Virus record (IMG/VR): IMGVR_UViG_3300049479_000217
Coordinates: 1 to 43,476 of that record
From: a virus
Length of the DNA stretch: 43,476 nucleotides
Reading direction: 5' to 3' (one strand)
The first letter of the stretch is position 1, and each line of letters begins with the position of its first letter. The notes below the pieces were generated by a model, which had not been told where the DNA came from, searched no databases, and worked only from the letters and a program-made list of their open reading frames with translations. Position numbers and translations under genes: made by a program. Below are positions 7,962 to 15,367 of the stretch, piece by piece.

Positions 7962-8435
7962 TTAACAATCCCCGGTGTAGCAGCCGTCGTAAGGGTCGAA
8001 GCCTTGCTCAAGATCCAAGTCCCCTTCCTCCTCGTAGCTAGGATCCGTATCAATTATAACGTGACCCAGGTAAATCATGCCGTTCTCGTAGCTGCACTCG
8101 AACTCCTGAAGTTCTGCGGAGAACTCCAGTATGTGACCCAGGCCCCTTTCTACGACTTCAGAAAAGTCGGGGTCGCGAATATCGTCGACGCGAATCGCAC
8201 CAATGGTGCCGGAATCCACCGAGTACTCATTTCCATACGAATCCTCGTAGACACCGTCGCCGTAGGCGGTGCCAAACATGAAGAACTTACGACCGTCGGC
8301 CAGAATAAACTCGTGCGAGGAGTTGTCGAAAGGAACTAGGCTGCATACTTCGTCCCATGCGTCGTGCATCACGTAGCACAGATCGCCAATATAGTAACGG
8401 ACGGGAAGAGAGTTGCTCATTTCGGTTTCGTTCAT
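7962..8435 (-). CDS. Hypothetical acidic protein, 157 aa
   Basis: Strongly acidic with an Asp/Glu-rich C-terminus and IGDLCYVM near the N-terminus, a pattern seen in short phage proteins of unknown role. MNE at 8435 is 6 bases from a TATAAT box, supporting a leaderless start; an internal Met at residue 6 is the alternative. Confidence 0.75.
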   Translation of the reverse strand: MNETEMSNSLPVRYYIGDLCYVMHDAWDEVCSLVPFDNSSHEFILADGRKFFMFGTAYGDGVYEDSYGNEYSVDSGTIGAIRVDDIRDPDFSEVVERGLGHILEFSAELQEFECSYENGMIYLGHVIIDTDPSYEEEGDLDLEQGFDPYDGCYTGDC

Positions 8436-8501
8436 GTAAGTATTATAGGTCAGCTTGGGAGCCAGCGGTCAGAAAGGTAGGCGGTTTGAGAACCGGCCTA
8501 C
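8436..8501 (-). promoter_or_regulatory. Terminator hairpin and leaderless promoter (variant cassette)
   Basis: Hairpin GTAGG..CGGTT/AACCG..CCTAC (8477-8501) includes the stop of the upstream gene. A -10 TATAAT (8442-8447) sits 6 bases from ATG 8435; the -35 is poor (TGACCG at 18 bases). The sequence differs from the standard cassette but the design is the same. Confidence 0.6.
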
Positions 8502-8689
8502 TCGGCTTCCTGCCAGGCGTTGATGGCGTCTCGGGCGATCTCGTCGTCGGTCATCTGGGCAGCGTCATAAGGCTGGTCGAGGATGTAGCGGACCTCGGCC
8601 TCAGCCGCGTAGCGGCAGTCCCAGCCGGCACCGTGCTCGGCCCAGGCGTCGACAATAGCCATGATCAGTTCGAATCGGTTCATTTCCAT
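8498..8689 (-). CDS. Hypothetical protein, 63 aa
   Basis: Starts MEMNRFELIMAIVDAWAEHG; ATG 8689 is 6 bases from TATGCT, while the longer reading frame to 8707 would start inside the promoter. A second ATG at 8683 is possible. Small acidic helical protein, function unknown. Confidence 0.7.
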   Translation of the reverse strand: MEMNRFELIMAIVDAWAEHGAGWDCRYAAEAEVRYILDQPYDAAQMTDDEIARDAINAWQEAE

Positions 8690-8751
8690 GCTATAAGCAT
8701 AGCTCATTTTGCCAGTTCTGCAAAGGGGGTAAACCGTCCTCCCAGGTACGG
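8690..8751 (-). promoter_or_regulatory. Leaderless promoter cassette, copy 4
   Basis: -35 TTTGCA (8719-8724), 17-base spacer, -10 TATGCT (8696-8701), 6 bases to ATG 8689. The GC element (GGGCGGTTAACCG then ACGGTTTACCCCC) directly follows the stop of the kinase-like gene and so marks the end of the modification island. Confidence 0.85.
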
Positions 8752-9498
8752 TTAACCGCCCTGCGCCTCAGCGAGTAGGCGAGTCAGCAGGCGGTCTACC
8801 TCCGGCCACTGGGCGCTGGGCCGGTACTTGCGCAGGCGGACCACGTGCGACATCTCAGCTGCCAGGGCCTGGGTCCACAAGGGTTCCCCCAGCCTTTGGC
8901 GAAGGTGGGCGCACAGAGGCGCAGGGTCGCCACCTGGGTGTGAGTTGAACAACCGGTGGTAATCGCTGTGCACAGACTGAAGTAATTTACCCAAGTCGAG
9001 CACGTAAGACTGGAACAAATTTTGCTTGAAGTTAGGGTCGATCAGAACGATGCCCCCGTTATTTTCTACAATGATGTTTTCAAGCGTCAGATCTCCGTGT
9101 GAGAACGAGGATGGTAGTGGCTCAATTTCGTCGAGGATTTCGAAAGTTCGACGAACTATATCACTGTCCGCCAGAGCGACGTGCTCTGAGTGAAGACGAT
9201 CTTTGTAAGAAACCCAGTCTGCATTTCGCGTTGCTGGGACCGTTGACCACAGAAGAATCTGGTCTACCAACGTGTCAATCAGGCGAGTCGATTCAATCTG
9301 CGTGCCGCAAACTCCTTCGACAAACTCAATATCGTACTCGGAACTGGACACGCAAATGGTTTGAGGAAGTCGAATCCCTGGTGTCAAAGTGTACCGCGAG
9401 GCAGTACGAAACCAGTCGCACTGCTCAGCGGCATCCTTACACTTCTTTCGTATGAAATCCCCGGAGAAATCCAGGGTCGCACCACTACTTCCCTTCAC
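8752..9498 (-). CDS. APH/choline-kinase-fold small-molecule kinase
   Basis: About 248 aa. Brenner-type motif HGDLTLEN (134-141; catalytic Asp136, Asn141) followed by IDPN (metal-binding Asp154) identifies the aminoglycoside/choline kinase superfamily. In this superfamily substrates include choline, ethanolamine and, for NahK-type enzymes, N-acetylhexosamines phosphorylated at C1. GTG 9498 was chosen inside the overlap with the nucleotidyltransferase stop; TTG 9504 is an alternative. Last gene of the HAD-nucleotidyltransferase-kinase unit; inferred role is to make a sugar-1-phosphate or other phosphorylated precursor. Confidence 0.85.
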   Translation of the reverse strand: MKGSSGATLDFSGDFIRKKCKDAAEQCDWFRTASRYTLTPGIRLPQTICVSSSEYDIEFVEGVCGTQIESTRLIDTLVDQILLWSTVPATRNADWVSYKDRLHSEHVALADSDIVRRTFEILDEIEPLPSSFSHGDLTLENIIVENNGGIVLIDPNFKQNLFQSYVLDLGKLLQSVHSDYHRLFNSHPGGDPAPLCAHLRQRLGEPLWTQALAAEMSHVVRLRKYRPSAQWPEVDRLLTRLLAEAQGG

Positions 9499-10198
9499 GA
9501 ACAAGCTCCCGAATCCGAGCGCAATCGGCCTCGTAAGTTAGATCGCCCCAAGTTACACCCAGGGAAGAAAGCGAGATTGCCTCCCGAGTCTTGGCCATGT
9601 TGATCATATCGGTGATTTCAACCTCGCCACGATCACTCTTACGCAGCTCACCAATCGTGTTCAAGTAACCAGCTGGAAAACGCGCGAAGCCGCAGAAGTA
9701 ACGACCTTCCAGTTGGCCATGAGGTTTTTCAACTACGTAATCTTCAATCACGGTAGCCAGCTGCAGGTTTCGCGGACTCAGTGATTTGTGCAGGAAGGTG
9801 AAATAAACTGAATTGTCAAGATCTGAACTCAGCAGAACTCGTTCTGCAATTGGCATTACCCCTTGATAGTAGTTGTCCCCAAACAATACGGTAAACGGTC
9901 CGTCAATCACACCGGCCCACGTTGTAATGGCAGCGCCAGGACCATAGGTGTCTTCACTCTGGAAGCGCACGATCGGATCACAAATCTTTGATACTTCGTC
10001 AAGAACCGGGTGGTAGATCCGTGTCCCGTCCGTTTTCACTGCCGACCTTGAAAGTGTCAGGTAAATGTTCTCGGCTCCGTTATCCAGAGCGAACAGTGCC
10101 GCCAAGTAGGGAAGCGACATGCCATCAAACTTCTCCTCAAGTTTATTTCGGCCGAACCGAGTGCTACGACCGGCAGCAAGAATGAGTGCGTTCTTCAT
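9485..10198 (-). CDS. Nucleotidyltransferase (sugar-1-phosphate type)
   Basis: 237 aa. N-terminal LILAAGRSTRFG (5-16) is the nucleotide-binding signature of RmlA/GalU/GlmU-type enzymes; GDN (107-109) is the metal-binding Asp region and VEKP (156-159) the conserved sugar-side motif. It would join a sugar-1-phosphate (or phospho-alcohol, as in LicC) to a nucleotide. ATG overlaps the HAD stop by 4 bases and its stop overlaps the kinase start, so the three are one translationally coupled unit. Substrate cannot be told from sequence. Confidence 0.85.
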   Translation of the reverse strand: MKNALILAAGRSTRFGRNKLEEKFDGMSLPYLAALFALDNGAENIYLTLSRSAVKTDGTRIYHPVLDEVSKICDPIVRFQSEDTYGPGAAITTWAGVIDGPFTVLFGDNYYQGVMPIAERVLLSSDLDNSVYFTFLHKSLSPRNLQLATVIEDYVVEKPHGQLEGRYFCGFARFPAGYLNTIGELRKSDRGEVEITDMINMAKTREAISLSSLGVTWGDLTYEADCARIRELVREGK

Positions 10199-10551
10199 TG
10201 TGCGATTTCTTTGTATTTTGCGGAGAACTGAGCGGGTGTCACCGCTTTGTCGTCAACGTAGTACGCCGCCCACGGTTTTCCAATCTGAATGGAATCGTAA
10301 GGCACATCGTATTTAGTGCAGAATTTTTCGATTTCCTCGATAACTTCTTGCCTCACACTTTCGATATTTCCGTTTGAGCGCCCCATTCCACGAGCCGTAT
10401 GAAGAATAATCGTCCACCCTGCCTCCTTCATTGCTCGCATACCCGTGATAACTTCCATCTTTGGGCGCGAGTTCTCGTAGTCCCTGTTTACCGTGATAAG
10501 GATTGTGTCGTCAACGTCGAAGACAATGGTTTTCTTTGGGTCGGGAATCAT
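10195..10551 (-). CDS. HAD-family phosphatase, 118 aa
   Basis: Minimal HAD fold: motif I FDVDDT (nucleophile Asp12, acid Asp14), motif II Thr52 (LHTAR), motif III Lys92 (IGKPW) and motif IV VDD (99-101). It resembles small capsule/LPS-pathway phosphatases that lack a large cap, which suits a sugar phosphate or similar small substrate. First gene of the coupled trio with the nucleotidyltransferase and kinase. Confidence 0.85.
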   Translation of the reverse strand: MIPDPKKTIVFDVDDTILITVNRDYENSRPKMEVITGMRAMKEAGWTIILHTARGMGRSNGNIESVRQEVIEEIEKFCTKYDVPYDSIQIGKPWAAYYVDDKAVTPAQFSAKYKEIAQ

Positions 10552-10572
10552 AGAGAGTCAGGAGCTGATCTA

Positions 10573-10616
10573 AACATAGGTCGCGAGAGCTGCAAGTAAA
10601 GGGCGGAAACCCGCCC
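10573..10616 (-). promoter_or_regulatory. Terminator fused to promoter between glycosyltransferase and HAD genes
   Basis: Hairpin GGGCGG-GTTT-CCGCCC (10601-10616) follows the glycosyltransferase stop; the -35 TTTACT (10595-10600) abuts it, with -10 TATGTT (10573-10578) after 16 bases. Transcription would start near 10566, giving a leader of about 15 bases without a clear Shine-Dalgarno. It splits the island into two transcription units. Confidence 0.65.
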
Positions 10617-10622
10617 AGTTTC

Positions 10623-11447
10623 TCACACAGGAATGACTTCTGTCGTCAGAGTTTTTAGGCGAATCTCAGCGTATCGAGAAAGCCACTCGTCCTTCGTCCG
10701 TCTGGTCTTAGGTGTTGCCAGCTCAGAGAACTCAGCGCAGATTCGCTCAACCGTCTCGTTGTTGGTTTGAAGTTTCCGTTCCAGGTCTTCGCAAGTGCCA
10801 CCACCACCGGTGTGTTGCTTTGCCTTGACGCAAACGTTGTCGAACCGTAGGGTTCCCTTTCCGTGCACAGTGTGGTACAGCGACAGGAAGTAATCGTCTT
10901 TCATGCTGTACTCCGTGATTCGATCAAACGCTGGGTCGCCAGCGTAGAAACCGAAGGCGTGGCCCATAATGAACTTAAGACCCACGGTGATCTTAGGGTG
11001 GAGGAAGCCTTTGTTACGCACTGCGTAGAAACCCCAGAGGCCGACATCTCGTCGCCCGCTCATTCGAAACCCTCGCTCAATCAGCTCGGACATATTTTCC
11101 ACCGAGTTTAGGCGGCTCGGGTGGTCCAGCGGCTTTTGCGTCCCGGTCAGCGGGGCAAGCAGTTCGAGTTCCTCAACGGCGCTAACATCGTCGTCAAATG
11201 AAAAAACAGCTGTTCCCTTGTCGTAATAGTTGGAAATGAAGCGACGTTGATTCGTCAATCCTTTCTCACCAACAACAATCTTGTACTGCGGGTTTGAACT
11301 TTGATATTTTTCCAACTCCTGGTCGTTGGCCACGAACAAAGTCACTCGGGACAGATCGACGTCGGTTTTTTCAAGATAATTCAGAGTCAGTTTTCGGACG
11401 CCGTCTGGGCGCCCGTAAGTTGGTATGGCAATCTGGTAATCAAGCAT
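10623..11447 (-). CDS. TET-associated glycosyltransferase (TAGT family)
   Basis: 274 aa from ATG 11447, which overlaps the dioxygenase stop by 8 bases. GT-A fold: IAIPTYGRPDGVRKLTL (6-22) binds the nucleotide sugar, the LTNQRRFI region (64-71) and FDDDV (84-88, DxD metal motif) match the family signature described for glycosyltransferases paired with TET/JBP genes in phages. Expected reaction: transfer of a sugar from an NDP-sugar to a hydroxymethylated base in DNA. A longer frame to 11705 was rejected because it lies wholly inside the dioxygenase gene. Confidence 0.85.
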   Translation of the reverse strand: MLDYQIAIPTYGRPDGVRKLTLNYLEKTDVDLSRVTLFVANDQELEKYQSSNPQYKIVVGEKGLTNQRRFISNYYDKGTAVFSFDDDVSAVEELELLAPLTGTQKPLDHPSRLNSVENMSELIERGFRMSGRRDVGLWGFYAVRNKGFLHPKITVGLKFIMGHAFGFYAGDPAFDRITEYSMKDDYFLSLYHTVHGKGTLRFDNVCVKAKQHTGGGGTCEDLERKLQTNNETVERICAEFSELATPKTRRTKDEWLSRYAEIRLKTLTTEVIPV

Positions 11448-12804
11448 TGGGAGTAACGTCGGGTTGTCCTTTGATGTTGGTGTTGGAGCAGCGCTCCATC
11501 TTTTGAAGCTTCTTGTACTCATCCCACTCAGGGCTGCACCACATTCCGGGGAAGGAACCGTTCCACTTCGGCTCACCTGTTCCTCGCTCAGGGTGGTTGG
11601 TTGTAACCCATTCCATGAAGGATCGTCGGCAAGCTTCACATTCCAGGTCATCCAGGGTAACGATTGCGTCCCGTGAGTAAAACACAAGAACAAGGTTCTC
11701 AGCATCCTCGCTCAGTGGAACGAATGGAGTTTGACCGTGAACAAAGCCCTGGTTGTCTCCAATCAGAATGTCACCGTGGCGCATGTGGAAACCAAGGCCA
11801 AGTTGAGGCATCACAAAGTCAACGCCATCGTAGGAACCCCGGTCCATACAAACGAGAGCGGCCACAGCGTCCTTTGCGTTCTGACCGTCGTAATGCCAGC
11901 AGGTGGAAAAGTTGTAGTTACAGGTGATTGAGGAGAAGACCGTGTCAAACAGGCTGTAACGGGTATCTGCGATATCCTTGTACCTATTTCGCAGGATCCC
12001 CCACTCCCTCGGAAAGAGGTCTTTTGTCAGAGAATCAACTTCCTTGTAGAAAGGTGCGAAAGAAGCGAAGTCGTCGTACCGCTCCATCGTCGGGGCAGTC
12101 AACCGGGCAAAGGGTGTTCTCCCTGAGCGAGTGATTGTGCCTAGAACGGCTGAGAAAACTTTCTGCCCCCGAGGTTGCTTCGTTACGTAACGTGCTTTCC
12201 CTGCGATCGCAGCCGCTTTCCGGTCCCCAGAGGGAGCCCACTCTCGAACCAACCAATTGTCGAACCACGCCAGTTTGGCAGCATTTCTGTTCAAGATGGC
12301 CGTCTGTTTCAGGTCAAACGGCGTGCTCTTTTTTCGGACGAGGCTGTCCCACTTTTCAATCTCGTCGAGATCCACTAAACCATCCGTTTCGACTTTTCCT
12401 ACAAAGTAGGTTGTTCTAGAAACGCGAGTATCAGCGGCGACGATTGCTCTGGCTTCTTCCAAGTCGGCCACAAGGCCCTTCACAGCCTTACTGAAGAACA
12501 CTTTCTGACCTTCGGTTAGCCGGATTTCCACGTTCGTGGTGATTTCCGAACCAGCGGCGTTCCCGCGTTGATCTGACAGAAGGGACTTACAGGCCCAGCG
12601 CCAGTACTCAAATTCTTTGCTGTTGGGTCGGATATTGGCTGCTGCTTTCAGACCTTTTTTGCGAAAAGCGACGGCAAGTGAACCATCGGGGCGGTACACG
12701 TTGCAATCTTCATCGATAAGTTCAAGGAAATCCGTCGATGAAGGCACTCCACCAAGTCGTTTGTCGTCAAACGGAACTAGCGCGTCTAAGTAAATTTCTC
12801 TCAT
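11440..12804 (-). CDS. TET/JBP-type 2-oxoglutarate-Fe(II) dioxygenase
   Basis: 454 aa. The C-terminal half has the double-stranded beta-helix core of TET/JBP: NYNFSTCWHYDGQ with Fe ligands His304 and Asp306, the RHGDILI region (342-348), third ligand His356 in HGQTPF, and Arg378 in LVLVFYSR for 2-oxoglutarate. The N-terminal 240 residues are phage-specific. The enzyme should hydroxylate the methyl group of 5-methylcytosine or thymine in DNA. No DNA methyltransferase is visible nearby, so the base is undetermined. First gene of the modification island, immediately followed by the glycosyltransferase. Confidence 0.85.
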   Translation of the reverse strand: MREIYLDALVPFDDKRLGGVPSSTDFLELIDEDCNVYRPDGSLAVAFRKKGLKAAANIRPNSKEFEYWRWACKSLLSDQRGNAAGSEITTNVEIRLTEGQKVFFSKAVKGLVADLEEARAIVAADTRVSRTTYFVGKVETDGLVDLDEIEKWDSLVRKKSTPFDLKQTAILNRNAAKLAWFDNWLVREWAPSGDRKAAAIAGKARYVTKQPRGQKVFSAVLGTITRSGRTPFARLTAPTMERYDDFASFAPFYKEVDSLTKDLFPREWGILRNRYKDIADTRYSLFDTVFSSITCNYNFSTCWHYDGQNAKDAVAALVCMDRGSYDGVDFVMPQLGLGFHMRHGDILIGDNQGFVHGQTPFVPLSEDAENLVLVFYSRDAIVTLDDLECEACRRSFMEWVTTNHPERGTGEPKWNGSFPGMWCSPEWDEYKKLQKMERCSNTNIKGQPDVTPNA

Positions 12805-12841
12805 GATGTTTAAGGAGTAACCTCACAGTTTTACCCACCTC

Positions 12842-12892
12842 ATTATAACGGTTCGGGTCAGCGGTAAGCAAAATAAAAGGCGGTTTCCCGCC
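12842..12892 (-). promoter_or_regulatory. Terminator and promoter of the modification island
   Basis: Hairpin GGCGGG-AAAC-CGCC (12879-12892) followed by TTTTATTTT is a standard intrinsic terminator for the SprT-like gene. A TATAAT -10 box (12842-12847) follows; a TTGCTT-like -35 is about 18 bases upstream. The leader is about 30 bases and contains GAGG, unlike the leaderless cassettes. Confidence 0.7.
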
Positions 12893-12915
12893 CATCCGAC
12901 CAACAAGTTAAGGTC

Positions 12916-13530
12916 TTACTGCGTGTATTCGCAGAGGATATCGGACTCTTGGTCAAAGGCGCAGTTGAGCAATTTTCGCATTTGGCGGGCGACATCAAGG
13001 TCTTTACCGAGGTAAAGAGTCGTTTTCAGAAGGTCGCTGTACACAACCGGTTGCTCTTTGGTGATTTCCTCGTCATAGAAGTTGACTCGGTAAGCAACGC
13101 CATTTGATTCGCAAAGTTCGTTTATTCGCTTTGCGTGCAGAATGAAATTCTCTCCGTGACCCTTGATTCCATCATCAAGATTCTTCATGTCGAGATAAGC
13201 GTGAAGCATCTCGTGAAGCAAGGTGCTGCGAACTTCCAGGGGATCTTTCGCAGCGTGGCGGGCGAGTTTGATTTCCCCAGTTCCTCCGTTATTTGGCTTG
13301 TAAGTCCCCCACTTAGTTCTGTAACGACCTTCCCACTTGAGACGCGGATACGAGTTCCAGGTCTCTCCGTTTTCGTCGGTGCGAGAGACAACCTTGGGGA
13401 CCGGGAGTTCTCCGTTGAAATACTTCGCATTGAACTCGGCGTACAACTCGCCAAGGTCATAAATCGCGCAAGGGTTGGGGCAGAACCGTTCAAGAAACGA
13501 GTTTGAAACTACCGTTTTGAATTCCGTCAT
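12916..13530 (-). CDS. SprT-like zinc metalloprotease domain protein
   Basis: 204 aa. HEMLH (106-110) with downstream GHGENF supplying the third ligand His125 is the SprT/WSS signature; the N-terminal LYAEFNAKYFNGELP is also typical. SprT-like proteases act near DNA (SPRTN cleaves DNA-protein crosslinks), but the phage role is unknown. ATG 13530 overlaps the upstream stop (TGATG); the longer frame to 13611 is excluded by that overlap. Confidence 0.85.
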   Translation of the reverse strand: MTEFKTVVSNSFLERFCPNPCAIYDLGELYAEFNAKYFNGELPVPKVVSRTDENGETWNSYPRLKWEGRYRTKWGTYKPNNGGTGEIKLARHAAKDPLEVRSTLLHEMLHAYLDMKNLDDGIKGHGENFILHAKRINELCESNGVAYRVNFYDEEITKEQPVVYSDLLKTTLYLGKDLDVARQMRKLLNCAFDQESDILCEYTQ

Positions 13531-13772
13531 CAGTCGCGAGCGGAGTGGATGGACTCGTTGATCTTCGCGGCGTAGGCCGTGGGGCTCATGCCGGTGACGG
13601 CGGACCTCCACTCCAGGAAGGCCACCTCGGCCCGGTCGCAGAGGTCTTCGTACTTGGCGATGGCATGCGGTGCCCAGGGGCTGGCCATGGCACCCTGCTT
13701 GTGGTAGAAGGCCAGCTTGACCTGGGTGGCTTCTTCGTAGAGGGCTTTGAGTTGGGTTTGAACGTCTTTCAT
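13530..13772 (-). CDS. Hypothetical protein, 80 aa
   Basis: Helical, begins MKDVQTQLKALYEEA; ATG is 6 bases from a CATAAT -10 box. Coupled to the SprT-like gene by a one-base TGATG overlap, so the two share one leaderless transcript. No family recognised. Confidence 0.7.
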   Translation of the reverse strand: MKDVQTQLKALYEEATQVKLAFYHKQGAMASPWAPHAIAKYEDLCDRAEVAFLEWRSAVTGMSPTAYAAKINESIHSARD

Positions 13773-13844
13773 GCTTTAATTATGGCTCATTTTGTCGCGT
13801 TTGTAAAGGGGGCAAACCGCCCTCCCAGGTACGGTTAACCGCCC
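13773..13844 (-). promoter_or_regulatory. Leaderless promoter cassette, copy 5
   Basis: -35 TTTACA (13802-13807), 17-base spacer, -10 CATAAT (13779-13784), 6 bases to ATG 13772; standard GC element upstream ending at the stop of 13845-14096. Confidence 0.8.
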
Positions 13845-14096
13845 TCACATCCACCAGCCGATCTCGCGATCGCCATTCATTTGCTCCAGCTGGTAATCGT
13901 GGAAGGTTTCGCAAACGTATTCAACAGTAGCGTTATCCGGCAGTTCGTCGCGGCAGATTACGTACACTTCGTTGTAAAGATTGTCAAAGGCTTCTTTGTC
14001 ACCATCGTAACCGGCGTAGCAGCAATCGTTGAGAAGCTCCTTGTGAAGCTGAAAGCTGGCGGCGAGGGCTTTCTGGGAGAGGTCGGTTTTCTTCAT
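13845..14096 (-). CDS. Hypothetical protein, 83 aa
   Basis: Monocistronic gene between two cassettes. Acidic helical protein with an aromatic C-terminus (GWWM) and a CC pair at about residues 25-26. Function unknown. Confidence 0.7.
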   Translation of the reverse strand: MKKTDLSQKALAASFQLHKELLNDCCYAGYDGDKEAFDNLYNEVYVICRDELPDNATVEYVCETFHDYQLEQMNGDREIGWWM

Positions 14097-14168
14097 GTAA
14101 TTACTATAGCGCCTTTTGCCCGTTTTCGAAAGGGGGGCAAACCGCCCTCCCAGGTACGGTTAACCGCC
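14097..14168 (-). promoter_or_regulatory. Leaderless promoter cassette, copy 6
   Basis: -35 TTTCGA (14126-14131), 17-base spacer, -10 TATAGT (14103-14108), 6 bases to ATG 14096. Nearly identical to the copies upstream of 6769, 18936 and 22018. Confidence 0.85.
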
Positions 14169-14396
14169 CTAGTCCAGCTTGGATTCAGGTTCGTTAAACT
14201 GGTCGAGCAATTCGGGGGCGTAATCTTCAGCCAGGTCCCACAGATCCGTCCAATCTTGCCAAACTGTTTGCTCGTAGTGCAGATCCCAAACAATCTGACG
14301 AAGCTGCTCTAACGTCAACTGGGAGACCAATCCGTCTACGATCGCGGAAACAACCTCTTCGCGATCTTCTTCAATCCACTCAGTAGGACGATTCAT
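14169..14396 (-). CDS. Hypothetical acidic protein, 75 aa
   Basis: Trp- and Asp-rich acidic helical protein (WEDL/WDL patterns in the second half). ATG overlaps the stop of the Nmad1-like gene by 4 bases. Shares a general DxWxxWxDxW feel with 24311-24535 (NPWKEWLDRW), but the relation is not certain. Confidence 0.7.
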   Translation of the reverse strand: MNRPTEWIEEDREEVVSAIVDGLVSQLTLEQLRQIVWDLHYEQTVWQDWTDLWDLAEDYAPELLDQFNEPESKLD

Positions 14397-14680
14397 ACCA
14401 CTCCGTAGTCGACACGAGATTGTTGCATCAGGGCAACTTTGTACAGAATCAGGTACCCGATCAGGTCAGAAGTTACATCCTCGTCTTCATCCTCTTGGGC
14501 GTTTCTCAGCCGGGAAAGTTTATCATCTAGACGAACTTTGATCTGCTCAAGGGTGCTTGCTTTGCTGAAGACTCGGACCGGGCGCAAAGCCGAGTCCCCG
14601 TATTTACGGTTCTTTTCAAGAAGCAACTCACGTATTTCATCGCAAACTTGGGCAATGTCTTGTTGAGACTGAGTGATCAT
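14393..14680 (-). CDS. MazG-like protein, Nmad1/DUF1599 type
   Basis: 95 aa. EKNRKYGDS (23-31), KVRLDDKLSRL (48-58) and the Asp-containing helix SDLIGYLILYK (70-80) match the all-alpha NTP pyrophosphohydrolase-like family known as nucleotide modification associated domain 1. Family members often occur in phages with modified DNA; activity on a nucleotide is predicted, not proven. It lies under 2 kb from the TET-glycosyltransferase island, in a separate operon. Confidence 0.65.
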   Translation of the reverse strand: MITQSQQDIAQVCDEIRELLLEKNRKYGDSALRPVRVFSKASTLEQIKVRLDDKLSRLRNAQEDEDEDVTSDLIGYLILYKVALMQQSRVDYGVV

Positions 14681-14817
14681 GATTGGGGCAGAATTGAACG
14701 GTAGTACGCTTGGTAGCGGGCGAATCTGTGCACGGAGGGTTCAAACCCGAGCGACCAGCAACATTCACAGTACGAGAGAAACTCAAACCACGGAGTTGTC
14801 GGGTCGAGGGCAGGCAT
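14677..14817 (-). CDS. Small Cys/aromatic protein, 46 aa
   Basis: MPALDPTTPWFEFLSYCECC start; rich in Trp, Tyr, Phe with three Cys (CECC). Start and stop overlap both neighbours (TGATG and TCATGA), which supports a real gene despite its size. Function unknown. Confidence 0.65.
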   Translation of the reverse strand: MPALDPTTPWFEFLSYCECCWSLGFEPSVHRFARYQAYYRSILPQS

Positions 14818-15029
14818 CACAGTTTTCCACCAACCACGCTATCATAGCTTTTGCTACTGTCGGGAAAACCGTCTTGCTCGGCTTTGAGGTACCACCGTGT
14901 TGCTTCAACGCACTGTTCCTCAGTCAGGGAAGTTAGGAGCTCTCTTCCGCTTTTGTGCATGGACACGAAAGTGCCCCAGCGTTGTTTCTTGATGTAGAAA
15001 CAATCGTCAATCAGTGTTTGCTCAATCAT
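14817..15029 (-). CDS. Conserved cyanophage-type hypothetical protein, 70 aa
   Basis: FYIKKQRWGTFVSMHKSGRE and LTEEQCVEATRWYLKAEQDG form a pattern I associate with small proteins of cyanophages. Mixed alpha/beta. Overlaps the next upstream gene by 8 bases. Function unknown. Confidence 0.75.
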   Translation of the reverse strand: MIEQTLIDDCFYIKKQRWGTFVSMHKSGRELLTSLTEEQCVEATRWYLKAEQDGFPDSSKSYDSVVGGKL

Positions 15030-15339
15030 GCTGTAACCAATCGTTTTCTTTATCTTGCCGGAACCATTCGGCCAAGTCCACCGGGTTTTGCGGCCCGATA
15101 AGGTGGTTGGAAGGGTCGGGGTCGCCCAAATCCATTACATCAAGAAGTTCGTCAAGGGAGCCTTTCTCGGGCTCGCCGTTGATTGCTCGGCGCCGTGCTC
15201 TCCTCAGAATTTCAGCAGCCGAGCGGTTCGCATTCGCCCACTTCTGGGCAAATTGCATTTCTTCGAAGGAAACGCTCAAGCCACCCGAAATTCGAGCGGC
15301 AATGTCTTCTAGGCGAATCCGTGTTTGAGTTGAGAGCAT
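15022..15339 (-). CDS. Conserved hypothetical protein, 105 aa
   Basis: Helical N-terminus with repeated Ala/Arg, then LDLGDPDPSNHLIGPQ near 75-88, a motif typical of phage proteins of unknown function. Stop region overlaps the downstream start. No catalytic motif recognised. Confidence 0.7.
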   Translation of the reverse strand: MLSTQTRIRLEDIAARISGGLSVSFEEMQFAQKWANANRSAAEILRRARRRAINGEPEKGSLDELLDVMDLGDPDPSNHLIGPQNPVDLAEWFRQDKENDWLQHD

Positions 15340-15367
15340 TTTACTTTTCCCGTTGGATAATTTTACC

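Noticed and set aside
10623-11705. 360-codon reading of the glycosyltransferase
   Set aside because: The first 86 codons lie inside the dioxygenase gene; family alignment starts at MLDYQIAIPTYGR (11447).
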